Shown here in pieces: positions 51,885-61,313 of a stretch of 64,000 nt of DNA. This DNA is from Leadbetterella byssophila DSM 17132 (GTDB taxonomy: Bacteria; Bacteroidota; Bacteroidia; Cytophagales; Spirosomataceae): NCBI RefSeq assembly GCF_000166395.1, contig NC_014655.1, positions 1,612,001-1,676,000 on the forward strand. Direction: 5' to 3'. The notes beneath the pieces were generated by a model that was not told the DNA's origin, made no database searches, and saw only the letters and a list, made by a program, of their open reading frames with translations. The number at the start of each line of letters is the position of its first letter. The stretch's first letter is position 1. Position numbers and translations under genes: made by a program.

Positions 51885-54338
51885 CTATTGAAGTGAAATC
51901 AAATTCGCAATGAGTCGATAAGCTCCGGGAACACCTGCCGGTAATTGACGGAACAGAGACAAACCCGTAAAAACAAAGTTACCTTTTCCGTACTTTGCAT
52001 ATAATAGAGAGCCCTCTTGCTCTGTTTCTCCCTGATCTTTCATACTTAGAACCGTTTTATACTTGTCTGACCATTCCTGCGCGAAGTATAGACCTCTTTC
52101 TTGAACCCATCCTTTGAAATCTTCAGATGTAATCTTGTTCGGATAATTCAAGATAGGATCTTGAGGACGGATAAAACGAACTTCAGCTTGTTCATCTGTA
52201 ACCCTACCTCTACCTATGCTCATAGGGTAAGGTCCCAGTTCACTTGTCTTAATGGTTCCGTAGAAGGCCTGAGTTTGATATTGAACCAATAGATTACCTC
52301 CATTATTCACGTATTCCAATAAGAGTTTCTGGGAATTGGCTAACCAATCCTTCGTATTGTAAGCCCTTACCCCTACTATGATGGCTGAGAATCTGCTCAA
52401 ATCCCCTTTGATGGCATTTTCATCCAGAAAAGTCACGTCATAACCTATCTGCATAAGAGATGAAGCCACTTCATCCCCGGCTCCCATGATATATCCTATA
52501 TTCTTATTTCCCGTTTTAACATCCAAGTTGATAGCCTTAGCCTGAGCCAAAGGATATACATTTAGCTCCGGAATATGTTCATAATAGATTTGCTTAAAAG
52601 CTCTGTCATATTTACCTCTTTCATTTTCCCCTATAGCTTTTAATACACCTACTCCTTTCCCCGGCGTAACGGTAAAGTAGACAGGTTTCTCTTGATCTTT
52701 TTCGGTAAAACTAACTTCTACGGATTTTGGCTCTGCTGTCCAACCCTCAGGTAGTTCCAAAGATACTTTGGCCTTATTTGAATTTAAATTATTCTTCACT
52801 ATGACTCCCACCGTCTTTTTTGCCCCTTCGGCAAAAACGATCACGTTCTGCTCAAAATTGAGCATGATCTCAGGCCTAACTTCAAAATACTTATAAATCT
52901 CACCTCGGGAAGGTTCAGTGTATTTGTACTTTACACCTTGCTTGTACTTCATAGGAGTTCCTAAAACTTCAAGTTCGAATTCTGCCTGAATGGCATCTGG
53001 AGCCATTGGTAGGTTACGGTAATTCTCATTTGAAAGCTTATACTTCCCAAGTTCCTTTGCTTCCTGCATCCAGTATGGCTGAGTGACAGGTGCACTTTGG
53101 GGCAACTTTACATCTAAAACCCATTCTTGAGCCACATTATATGGTAAGTTTTTTGCTACCAAAGTATCCTTTGTCAGTACCCCACTAATGTGAATCCCCT
53201 TCAATTTTACCTCGTGGGAAGAGCGATTTACAGCGAGGGTGAACAACTTTAGATTTTGACCAGGAGAAACCGCCTGTGCAGAAGTATTGACTTCTAGATA
53301 CAGGCCGGCACAAGCAAATATCAAGGCCCTACATTCTTCTAATTTCTGCTCTTTGTATATAGAATTTGGAAGATTTTGAATAGCTGTATACACCTTTAAT
53401 AATGCGGGAACGGAGGCTTCAGGAGACTTGAAATTATAGTCTTTAATCACTTCTCCTAGCATTTGCCCAATCTTAGCCCCACCTTCTACCCTATTCCAGG
53501 AGATATCAATGCCGTCAAAAACATCTTTCTGAGCGGGCTGACCTTTTACATGTACTAAGTAATCTGATCTTTCTGACCTGGTAGGTGCAGAACCGAAGCC
53601 TTGACTTCTATGCTTACTTCTTGCCCTCGCAGCAATCTCAGTGTATGCTTCACCTAGGATAGGATTGTAGTTGCCAAGCGGCACTTCCACAAAACTTTCT
53701 CCCTCAGGGGATGTATTCGTAAAACCTCTGCCAAAGGTGTTCCATACTAACCTTTTTGGTTGCCAAACTTTCACCTCTTTTAATTGCTCAGGATAACGCT
53801 TCGGATCACCCGCGGCATCAAAGGCCTCTTTTGAAAGTACGGCTGAAGCAGAATGGTGTCCGTGTCCAGCTCTTTCATCAGGTGGAAATCTATTAATAAT
53901 GACATCAGGCTGGAATTTGCGAATTCTATAGACCAAGTCTTCTAAGATCTTCTCCTTGCCCCAAAACAGCAGAGCTTCGTCTGTAGATTTAGAGAAACCA
54001 AAATCCACAGCGCGAGAAAAGTATTGTTCTCCTCCATCTATCTTCCTGGCTTCAAGAAGTTCATGGGTACGTATCAATCCTACATATTCATCTTGCTCTG
54101 AGCCTATCAGGTTTTGCCCTCCATCACCGCGTGTCATGGCATAATAGGCAGTTCTCACCTTTTTTTCTCTGGCAAGCCAAGTGATCAACAGGGTATTTTC
54201 ATCGTCAGGATGGGCCGCTACATACATAACATTGCCCACCGTATTCAATCTTTGTAAGCCTAAATAAATTTCGCTACTATTTTGCCCGAAAACATGCTGA
54301 CAAATAAAGAAACAAAGTAGTGCAAAGGTTCTTCTCAT
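51885..54338 (-). CDS. large PIG-L (LmbE) family deacetylase with C-terminal GATase-like domain
   Basis: 817 residues, Sec signal peptide (LLCFFICQHVFGQ). N-terminal PIG-L domain (about 35-330): zinc motif MYVAAHPDDENTLLITWLA and the distal HGHHSAS, as in N-acetylglucosamine deacetylases. A beta-sandwich-like middle with NEW3-type features (about 450-590: KKTVGVIVKNNL, PEGWTAEPKSVEVSF) and a C-terminal Rossmann-like region (about 605-817: GYIMGAGDEVASSLMQIGYD, EYVNNGGNLLVQYQTQ) resembling ThuA/GATase-like domains. Probably deacetylates a periplasmic amino-sugar; the substrate is unknown. Immediately upstream of batB. Confidence 0.88.
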   Translation of the reverse strand: MRRTFALLCFFICQHVFGQNSSEIYLGLQRLNTVGNVMYVAAHPDDENTLLITWLAREKKVRTAYYAMTRGDGGQNLIGSEQDEYVGLIRTHELLEARKIDGGEQYFSRAVDFGFSKSTDEALLFWGKEKILEDLVYRIRKFQPDVIINRFPPDERAGHGHHSASAVLSKEAFDAAGDPKRYPEQLKEVKVWQPKRLVWNTFGRGFTNTSPEGESFVEVPLGNYNPILGEAYTEIAARARSKHRSQGFGSAPTRSERSDYLVHVKGQPAQKDVFDGIDISWNRVEGGAKIGQMLGEVIKDYNFKSPEASVPALLKVYTAIQNLPNSIYKEQKLEECRALIFACAGLYLEVNTSAQAVSPGQNLKLFTLAVNRSSHEVKLKGIHISGVLTKDTLVAKNLPYNVAQEWVLDVKLPQSAPVTQPYWMQEAKELGKYKLSNENYRNLPMAPDAIQAEFELEVLGTPMKYKQGVKYKYTEPSRGEIYKYFEVRPEIMLNFEQNVIVFAEGAKKTVGVIVKNNLNSNKAKVSLELPEGWTAEPKSVEVSFTEKDQEKPVYFTVTPGKGVGVLKAIGENERGKYDRAFKQIYYEHIPELNVYPLAQAKAINLDVKTGNKNIGYIMGAGDEVASSLMQIGYDVTFLDENAIKGDLSRFSAIIVGVRAYNTKDWLANSQKLLLEYVNNGGNLLVQYQTQAFYGTIKTSELGPYPMSIGRGRVTDEQAEVRFIRPQDPILNYPNKITSEDFKGWVQERGLYFAQEWSDKYKTVLSMKDQGETEQEGSLLYAKYGKGNFVFTGLSLFRQLPAGVPGAYRLIANLISLQ

Positions 54339-54458
54339 GATTAAGGTTTAAAATGTAAAAATAGCAATAAAATTGTTAACGAAATCCTAAAAGCCGTTTC
54401 CGAGCCCAACCCTTTTTAACTAAATTGCGTCATAAGAACAACTAAATATATTAACAAC

Positions 54459-55145
54459 ATGATGAAGTCATTAGCCTTTGTTAGCTTACTTCTTTTATCG
54501 CCTATGTTATTTGCGCAAAAAGTAGAAGAAAAAATCCACATTACAGGAGAAGCTGAAATTGAAATTCCTGCTGATCAGGTATTATTAACCGTACATTTAC
54601 AGTACAAAGATTATGAAAATGTACAAACTGCTTTCAATGCCCATAAAGCCGCCGAGCAAAAACTTGTGAAACTGGTTAAGGACCTAAAAATCTCCGGATC
54701 AGATGTACAATATTCTTTGATCAGCTTTAACAGGCAGCAAGAATATACAGCTACAAGTTCTTTGAGAGAGTACTTTGTTACTACTCAAACGGTCAATATC
54801 TTATTGAAAGACTTGAAATCCTATCCGGATATATTAATCAAATTAGTCAACTCCGGATTTACGAATGTTAGCACTGGTTTTACTTCATCTAAAGGTAAGG
54901 ATTTCCCTGAAGAGCTGTTGACCAAAGCCGTAGAACAAGCCCGCAAAAAGGCAGAAGTTATAGCTAAAGCCTCAGGTAGAAAGCTTGGAAAAGTTACGTA
55001 TGTGGGAGACGCAGCAAAAAGTGATCCTATTTTTAGAGCGGAAATGACCTATGCAAAAGTAGCAGATTCCGGTGGATTCATTTCGGAATATCCGCAAACC
55101 ATCAAGAAATCATTGAGCTTAGAAGTCATATTTGAATTATATTAA
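54459..55145 (+). CDS. SIMPL-domain (DUF541) periplasmic protein
   Basis: 228 residues with signal peptide (SLAFVSLLLLSPMLFAQ). The mature protein is one SIMPL domain: KIHITGEAEIEIPADQVLL at the start, a helix with AAEQKLVKLVKDLKISGSDV, and the conserved ARKKAEVIAKASGRKLGKV. Family members oligomerise and are linked to stress tolerance or envelope integrity; function unproven. Followed by a terminator. ATG-ATG start; the first is used. Confidence 0.9.
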   Translation: MMKSLAFVSLLLLSPMLFAQKVEEKIHITGEAEIEIPADQVLLTVHLQYKDYENVQTAFNAHKAAEQKLVKLVKDLKISGSDVQYSLISFNRQQEYTATSSLREYFVTTQTVNILLKDLKSYPDILIKLVNSGFTNVSTGFTSSKGKDFPEELLTKAVEQARKKAEVIAKASGRKLGKVTYVGDAAKSDPIFRAEMTYAKVADSGGFISEYPQTIKKSLSLEVIFELY

Positions 55146-55155
55146 AAATCTTACT

Positions 55156-55186
55156 GCCTGCTCTATTAAGCGCAGGCTTTTTTATT
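55156..55186 (+). terminator. intrinsic terminator after the SIMPL gene
   Basis: GCCTGC and GCAGGC (6-bp stem, about 10-base loop) followed by six T. Confidence 0.8.
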
Positions 55187-55314
55187 TAAAAAATTGGGAA
55201 TTCCAAGTGATTTCCAGGAAAACAGGAAATCATCAACCCAAAACTAGCACAATTACCTCATATTCAAAGGAAATAAACTTTCGAGGTTTTATTTTTTATT
55301 CTCAGGCGAAAACA

Positions 55315-55322
55315 TAAATTTG
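55315..55322 (+). promoter_or_regulatory. -7 promoter box of hppA
   Basis: TAAATTTG fits TAnnTTTG. It overlaps the longer open frame, supporting the ATG at 55356 as start with a leader of about 28 nt. Confidence 0.6.
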
Positions 55323-55355
55323 CACGATTTCAATAAAAAATTTAACCTTTTAATT

Positions 55356-57992
55356 ATGAATTCAATTGTGTACTTAGTGCCTCTGTTTGGACTGGTAGGT
55401 CTTATTTATACGGCCATCAAGTTCAACTGGGTATCGAAACAGGATGCCGGAGAAGAAAACATGAAAAGGCTTTCTGGCTACATTGCCGATGGAGCTATTG
55501 CCTTTCTAAAAGCAGAGTGGCGAATTTTAGCCATGTTTGCCATCCCTACCGCCATTATTCTATTCTTCTTAGGAAATGACAAAGGAACACCGGAACATCC
55601 TATCCACTCTTCCCCCTTAATTGCCATTTCTTTCCTTATCGGAGCTATTTTTTCGGCCCTTGCAGGATACATAGGGATGAAAGTAGCTACCAAAGCTAAC
55701 GTACGTACAGCACAGGCCGCCAAAACCTCTTTAGCAAAAGCCCTGAATGTCTCCTTCACCGGAGGTGCGGTGATGGGTATGGGCGTAGCTGGCTTAGCGG
55801 TTTTAGGATTCGGTGGATTGTTCATCGTATTCTATCATCTCTTCGCAGAGGGTTTAGGCCTTACTTCCATAGAAATGAAAAAAGCCATTGAAGTCCTGGC
55901 AGGATTTTCATTAGGTGCAGAATCCATAGCCTTATTTGCCCGTGTGGGTGGCGGTATATATACAAAAGCTGCTGACGTAGGAGCTGACCTAGTAGGTAAA
56001 GTAGAAGCCGGTATCCCTGAAGATGATGTAAGGAACCCGGCTACTATAGCAGACAACGTAGGTGATAACGTAGGTGACGTGGCCGGTATGGGTGCCGACT
56101 TATTCGGTTCTTATGTGGCTACCATTCTTGCAACAATGGTATTGGGACAAGAAATAGACGTTATGGATAATGTAGGAGGATATTCTCCTGTATTACTGCC
56201 CATGTTAATTGCAGGCGTAGGTGTACTGGCTTCATGGATAGGTACCTGGTTTGTAAGAGTGAAGAACGAGACAGATTCCGTACAAAATGCGCTGAACATA
56301 GGCAACTGGATGTCCATCATCATTACTTTGATTGCATCTTATTTCTTAACCAAAAACATTCTACCTGAAAGTTTAGAATTAAGAGGTCACGCATTCACCT
56401 CCAATGGAGTGTTCTTCTCTATCTTAACCGGATTAGTGGTAGGTACTTTGATGTCCATTGTAACAGAGTATTATACTGCAATGGGAAGAAGACCGGTGGA
56501 TTCAATTGTACAGAAATCAGGAACGGGCCACGCTACCAATATCATAGGTGGATTAGCTGTAGGTATGGAATCAACAGTTATCCCTATCTTAATCTTAGCA
56601 GTAGGTATAGTAGTATCTTACGCCTGCGCAGGACTATATGGAGTATCCATTGCCGCAGCCGGTATGATGGCTACTACCGCTATGCAGTTGGCCATAGACG
56701 CCTTTGGCCCAATTGCTGATAATGCCGGTGGAATAGCGGAGATGTCCCAGCTTCCTCCGGAGGTCAGAGAAAGAACAGATAATTTGGATGCGGTAGGTAA
56801 CACTACAGCGGCTACCGGTAAAGGATTCGCCATTGCCTCTGCTGCTTTAACCTCCTTAGCCTTGTTTGCCGCCTTTGTGGGTATTTCAGGTATCTCTGCT
56901 ATCAACATCTACAAGGCTCCTGTATTAGCCGGTTTGTTTATTGGAGGTATGATTCCGTTTATCTTCTCCGCACTTGCTATTTCTGCAGTGGGTAAAGCAG
57001 CTATGGAAATGGTAAATGAGGTGAGAAGACAGTTCAGAGAGATACCGGGAATCATGGAATATAAAGCCACTCCGGAGTATGAAAAATGCGTGGAAATCTC
57101 TACAAATGCCTCTATCCGCCAGATGATTGCCCCAGGTGCTATAGCCATTTTGGCTCCGGTGGTAATTGGATTTGGCTTGAAAGGAGTATTTGAAGATACC
57201 AGCTCAGCTGAGATTTTAGGAGGTCTACTGGCCGGTGTAACGGTTTCTGGTGTACTAATGGGAATCTTCCAATCCAACGCAGGTGGTGCTTGGGATAATG
57301 CTAAAAAATCCTTTGAAAAGGGAGTAATGATTGATGGCAATACCTACAAAAAAGGATCTGATCCTCATAAAGCTGCAGTTACAGGAGATACAGTGGGTGA
57401 TCCGTTTAAAGATACCTCAGGACCATCTATGAACATTTTAATCAAGTTGATGTCTATCGTTTCCCTAGTGATTGCTCCTTACATTGCTACACATTCTACA
57501 ATACCTACAGTAGAAGGGCAACTAGTTATAGAAACCATCACTGTAGAGAAAGTGTTGCCTTCAGGCACTACTTTAAGCTTCATGGACAATGGTATAGAAG
57601 ATCAATTGATCGAGTTTATTGAAGATGAAAATAGCAAGGCCGGAAATGACAACTGGTTCAATTTTGTGGACTTGAATTTTAAAAGGGGAAGTAATGACAT
57701 TGACGAATCCAGTATGGAAGAGGTAAAGAACATTGCAGCCATTCTTAAAGAATATCCTCAAGTGAAGATCAAGGTGGGTGGATACACTGATAATACGGGA
57801 ACACCGGAAGGAAATCTTAAATTATCAGAAGAAAGAGCCACTAATGTTAAGAAAGCTTTGATCGCCCTTGGCATTTCAGAGGATCGTCTCAGCTCTGAAG
57901 GATTTGGACAAGAACATCCTGTTGCTGATAATACTACAGAAGAAGGCAGACAGAAAAATAGGCGAATAGCCATCTCAGTCAGAGAGAAATGA
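55356..57992 (+). CDS. hppA: membrane ion-pumping pyrophosphatase fused to a C-terminal OmpA domain
   Basis: 878 residues from the ATG at 55356 ([13 protein letters not shown]). About 1-725 is a 16-helix membrane pyrophosphatase: [72 protein letters not shown] and [18 protein letters not shown] hold the Mg-PPi ligands. GNTTAA (Ala where K-independent pumps have Lys) suggests a K+-dependent enzyme. Ordinary members end after the last helix; here a linker and an OmpA-type domain (about 768-878) follow, with [20 protein letters not shown] and QKNRRIAI, including the Asp and Arg that bind diaminopimelate. Both ends of this family lie outside the cytoplasm, so the domain could bind peptidoglycan. 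Confidence 0.94.
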   Translation: MNSIVYLVPLFGLVGLIYTAIKFNWVSKQDAGEENMKRLSGYIADGAIAFLKAEWRILAMFAIPTAIILFFLGNDKGTPEHPIHSSPLIAISFLIGAIFSALAGYIGMKVATKANVRTAQAAKTSLAKALNVSFTGGAVMGMGVAGLAVLGFGGLFIVFYHLFAEGLGLTSIEMKKAIEVLAGFSLGAESIALFARVGGGIYTKAADVGADLVGKVEAGIPEDDVRNPATIADNVGDNVGDVAGMGADLFGSYVATILATMVLGQEIDVMDNVGGYSPVLLPMLIAGVGVLASWIGTWFVRVKNETDSVQNALNIGNWMSIIITLIASYFLTKNILPESLELRGHAFTSNGVFFSILTGLVVGTLMSIVTEYYTAMGRRPVDSIVQKSGTGHATNIIGGLAVGMESTVIPILILAVGIVVSYACAGLYGVSIAAAGMMATTAMQLAIDAFGPIADNAGGIAEMSQLPPEVRERTDNLDAVGNTTAATGKGFAIASAALTSLALFAAFVGISGISAINIYKAPVLAGLFIGGMIPFIFSALAISAVGKAAMEMVNEVRRQFREIPGIMEYKATPEYEKCVEISTNASIRQMIAPGAIAILAPVVIGFGLKGVFEDTSSAEILGGLLAGVTVSGVLMGIFQSNAGGAWDNAKKSFEKGVMIDGNTYKKGSDPHKAAVTGDTVGDPFKDTSGPSMNILIKLMSIVSLVIAPYIATHSTIPTVEGQLVIETITVEKVLPSGTTLSFMDNGIEDQLIEFIEDENSKAGNDNWFNFVDLNFKRGSNDIDESSMEEVKNIAAILKEYPQVKIKVGGYTDNTGTPEGNLKLSEERATNVKKALIALGISEDRLSSEGFGQEHPVADNTTEEGRQKNRRIAISVREK

Positions 57993-57999
57993 TTAGATT

Positions 58000-58028
58000 A
58001 GGCCTTTCAGAAATGAAAGGCCTTTTTT
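58000..58028 (+). terminator. intrinsic terminator between hppA and nnr
   Basis: AGGCCTTTC-AGAAAT-GAAAGGCCT stem followed by six T, ending immediately before the next start codon. Confidence 0.85.
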
Positions 58029-59513
58029 ATGAACATTCTGAACAAAGAACAACTCCGGGCTACCGACCAACATACTATCCAAGTTCAAGGCATCCGATCC
58101 TGGGACCTGATGGAGAGAGCGGCAAGGGAATTATTGAAAGCCATAACTAGAGAATTTCCACATGGGGAATTCTCCATTTTATGTGGTCCTGGAAATAACG
58201 GAGGCGACGGATTAGCACTAGGACGCATGTTAAAAGAAAAGGGTATAAACACTCAGGTTTTCTTGTTGGAAAGTCCCAAATATTCCGAAGACAACCTCGA
58301 GAACCAGAAACTTTTAGAAGAATTCGAAGTTTTTAATTTAGAGAAACTACCTGAACTTTGGCCTGACTCTATTATCATTGATGCACTTTATGGCTTTGGG
58401 TTGAGAACCGGCTTAGGCATAGAATGGAAGGCATTGTTTGAGAAAATAGAAGGAAGAACATGCCTCGCCATAGACCTTCCAAGTGGGTTGCTTGCTGATG
58501 AGCTTACAACATCCCCTTACGTAAAGGCAGATATAGTGTACACCTTTCATTGCCCTAAAAAGGCGTTCTTCGCTCCTGAACACGGGATAGAATCCTTTGA
58601 AATAATTGACATAGGATTAGAAAAAGTAGGTGATGGTAATTACCAATATCTTGCTGATGTACATTTACTATTAAATCAACCCTCTCGATTTGCTCATAAA
58701 GGAACATTAGGCCAAGCCTTGTTAGTGGGTGGAAGCAAAGGCATGACAGGTGCAATAGATTTAGCTACCAAAGCCGCACTTCGGGGAGGATGCGGCATAG
58801 TGAAGGTGTATGGTCCGGGATGCACTCCTGATCTTCCTTCTGAAGCTTTGGTACAAAGAGATATAAACTTAGAATATATCAAACAAACTCCTACCATAGA
58901 CGCTAAGACTACCGCGATAGGTATAGGAATGGGAATGAGCCATAACGGACAGGAAGCACTTCTAGAATTTTTATCCGTCCTCCCACCTATTCCTCTGGTA
59001 CTAGATGCTGACGCTTTGAACATTCTTGCTAAGCACCCTGAAAAAATACCGACAGGAGCTATTTTAACTCCTCATCCTAAAGAGCTGGACCGCATCGTAG
59101 GTACCTCGAAAAGCAGTTTTGAGAGATGGGAAAAGGCAGAAAAACTGGCAAAAAAGAAAGGGATATATCTTATAGTTAAAGGAGCAAACACGCATATCTT
59201 TTTCCCTGACGGTAAAATACTGGTGAATTCCAGTGGTAATTATGGTATGGCAAAAGGCGGAAGCGGGGACATACTCACCGGTCTCCTTACAGCTATCTTA
59301 GCTCAGGGATACCCTATAGAAAAAGCACTTCCTTTAGGCGTGTATTTACACGGATTGGCCGGAGACATTGCCGCTGAAACCCTGGGCCATGACGCCATGA
59401 ATGCCGGAGATATCCTTACTTTCCTTCCTGATGCATGGAAGTTGTTGAGAAGAAGGGCTTGTACAACAAGTAAATACCCAAGACGATCAACAGAGCAAAG
59501 AGAATTGCTATGA
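58029..59513 (+). CDS. nnr: bifunctional NAD(P)HX epimerase / dehydratase
   Basis: 494 residues. N-terminal YjeF_N epimerase (about 1-210): CGPGNNGGDGLALGRMLKEK, IIDALYGFGLRTGL, CLAIDLPSGLLADE. C-terminal ADP-dependent NAD(P)HX dehydratase (about 225-490): HKGTLGQALLVGGSKGMTGA, VLDADALNILAKHP, ILTPHPKELDRIVG and the loop KGGSGDILTGLLTAIL. It repairs hydrated NADH/NADPH. The ATG follows a terminator directly, so it may have an internal or overlapping promoter. The last about 19 codons after LPDAWKLLRR are unusual and overlap the convergent glycosyltransferase gene by 98 bases. Confidence 0.94.
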   Translation: MNILNKEQLRATDQHTIQVQGIRSWDLMERAARELLKAITREFPHGEFSILCGPGNNGGDGLALGRMLKEKGINTQVFLLESPKYSEDNLENQKLLEEFEVFNLEKLPELWPDSIIIDALYGFGLRTGLGIEWKALFEKIEGRTCLAIDLPSGLLADELTTSPYVKADIVYTFHCPKKAFFAPEHGIESFEIIDIGLEKVGDGNYQYLADVHLLLNQPSRFAHKGTLGQALLVGGSKGMTGAIDLATKAALRGGCGIVKVYGPGCTPDLPSEALVQRDINLEYIKQTPTIDAKTTAIGIGMGMSHNGQEALLEFLSVLPPIPLVLDADALNILAKHPEKIPTGAILTPHPKELDRIVGTSKSSFERWEKAEKLAKKKGIYLIVKGANTHIFFPDGKILVNSSGNYGMAKGGSGDILTGLLTAILAQGYPIEKALPLGVYLHGLAGDIAAETLGHDAMNAGDILTFLPDAWKLLRRRACTTSKYPRRSTEQRELL

Positions 59514-60708
59514 ACTTAGATTGCATAAAGAATACCTGGTATTCCATTATATTCCCTTTAAGTATCTTGGACGCCTTTTCTAGGTTTAAAAAGTAGGCCA
59601 GACTAGCTAGTATATAGAAGAAATATTTACGGTTATACAAAGCATATGCACCGGCAAATAATATCGCCGAATGAGCATATCTGGCATGCATCTGGGTATT
59701 AAAATAGAAGAAGATCACGGGCAATAAAGCCCCCATGATCAATAGACCTGATACAGGGTATCTCCTGGAGAAATCTCTGCTTTTGATTTTAAAGAACAAA
59801 TAGATGACCAAAGGGAATAATACCACAAAGGACATGGCGAAAAAGGCCAGCAGACCGTAGGTGTTGTAGCTCAATCCATAGACACCATGAATATCCAATT
59901 GCTTCAAAGGGTTTTCAAAGACAAAGAACCACATATTATTAGCCCCCATGGAAACTTGCGGATATCTACCAACCATGTTAAAACCTACTTCAAAAACCCT
60001 CCATAAATCGCCCGTCAACGCAAATGGCAACAGGATGAGACTTTGCACCACTACTAATCCCACAAGGGCTTTAAAGACGCGTTTGGCTTCAAATCTTTCC
60101 ATGAGATGTTCCAGCCAAATAAAACCTATCAAAGGTAGATATACTAATGCTTGAATCTTAGCATTAATAGCAATGAAAAAGAAAATCAGGCTTAAGGTCA
60201 ATCTATGCTTTAATGCATAATAGAAGCTAATAAAGACTAAGGTAGTATAAATCCCATCCCATTGACCATATAAAAGGGAATCATAGAGGTAGGCTGGATT
60301 TAATAAAATAAGAAGACAGGCTAATGGAGCCTGTCTTGGATATTTTTCTTTAATCAATAAGTACACATAAAAAACACCTACTAATTCCATTCCGAAGGTA
60401 AAGATCTTCAAGGAATTAATATTTGCTATTATAGATTCCGTGGAACCCGTTAACAGCGTATAGCCATACAGAATATAATGTGTAATAGGTAGGTAATCTA
60501 CTCCTAATTTATACACATTTTCAAGTCCGTTACTGAGCATATAATTTGCCCAAGTAATCCACACTCTTCTGTCATATTTTCCTGGAGTGGTGGTATCCGG
60601 TACAAATAAGAGCACTAGTACAAAGGCGACCAAAAAGATTCCAAGGATGGACCTATGGTCTTTCTGCCACTTGTAAAAAGTGCCAAAAAGGCTGTGTTTC
60701 TTATTCAT
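59416..60708 (-). CDS. GT-C-type membrane glycosyltransferase (DUF2029/GT87-like)
   Basis: 430 residues with about ten to twelve membrane helices. The first periplasmic loop, YDRRVWITWANYMLSNGLEN, then YKLGVDYLPITHYILYGYTL, resembles the acceptor loop of polyprenyl-phosphate-sugar mannosyltransferases (GT-C fold), and QWDGIYTTLVFISFYYAL follows. It probably adds sugar from a lipid donor on the periplasmic side; donor and acceptor are unknown. The C-terminal tail (KPFFSTTSMHQEGK) overlaps nnr. Confidence 0.78.
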   Translation of the reverse strand: MNKKHSLFGTFYKWQKDHRSILGIFLVAFVLVLLFVPDTTTPGKYDRRVWITWANYMLSNGLENVYKLGVDYLPITHYILYGYTLLTGSTESIIANINSLKIFTFGMELVGVFYVYLLIKEKYPRQAPLACLLILLNPAYLYDSLLYGQWDGIYTTLVFISFYYALKHRLTLSLIFFFIAINAKIQALVYLPLIGFIWLEHLMERFEAKRVFKALVGLVVVQSLILLPFALTGDLWRVFEVGFNMVGRYPQVSMGANNMWFFVFENPLKQLDIHGVYGLSYNTYGLLAFFAMSFVVLFPLVIYLFFKIKSRDFSRRYPVSGLLIMGALLPVIFFYFNTQMHARYAHSAILFAGAYALYNRKYFFYILASLAYFLNLEKASKILKGNIMEYQVFFMQSKFIAILFALLIVLGIYLLYKPFFSTTSMHQEGK

Positions 60709-60764
60709 GATAGTGGTATGATCTAGTTTTTTTTAAAGCACTGTGGGTGTGGAACTGAAATATC

Positions 60765-61298
60765 TCAGATCACATCTTTGACCGCTTTGGAGAAATGTGC
60801 GTCCAAAATCCAAAGTATGGTATTCGCATCTGTATCTCCTTCTATTACGATATCCGCCCTTTTATAGGTTTCAATCCTGTCTTCATACGTTTTGGTCAAG
60901 GTATCTACTAAAAGTTCACTTTCCAAATTGTACAAAGGGCGATTATTTTTCTTGGAATTTCTCATTCTCTCTTCCAATTTCTTAGGCTTCACATCTAAGA
61001 ACACGCTAATTCCGTTTTCTTTAATGAAATCCATATTGTTGCCGTTACATGGAGTTCCTCCTCCGGTAGCAATCACCAATCTGGAATTTGGCTCTATGCG
61101 CTTTAAATGCTCCGTTTCTATCTTCCTAAAATACTCCTCGCCCTCTAGATTGAAAATCTCACTGATCTTTCTACCTTCCGCCAGCTCGATCTTTTTATCT
61201 AGATCTATGAACTCATAGTTTAGCTCTTTAGCTAATTGTCTTCCTAACGTACTCTTTCCGGAAGACGGCATCCCAATCATAAAAATATTCGTAGTCAT
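60765..61298 (-). CDS. aroK: shikimate kinase
   Basis: 177 residues. Phosphorylates shikimate, the step before AroA. Walker A IGMPSSGKSTLGRQLAKEL, FIDLDKKIE (shikimate-binding Asp), GEEYFRKIETEHL (Arg), VIATGGGTPCN and the lid Arg region NSKKNNRPLY. Slightly longer than E. coli AroK. 15 bases after the DoxX-like gene, so probably co-transcribed. Confidence 0.95.
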   Translation of the reverse strand: MTTNIFMIGMPSSGKSTLGRQLAKELNYEFIDLDKKIELAEGRKISEIFNLEGEEYFRKIETEHLKRIEPNSRLVIATGGGTPCNGNNMDFIKENGISVFLDVKPKKLEERMRNSKKNNRPLYNLESELLVDTLTKTYEDRIETYKRADIVIEGDTDANTILWILDAHFSKAVKDVI

Positions 61299-61313
61299 TT
61301 ATACGCAGTAGTA

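Noticed and set aside
55146-55355. Open frame of 61 codons after the SIMPL gene
   Set aside because: Starts inside the SIMPL gene and crosses its terminator; no recognisable sequence.
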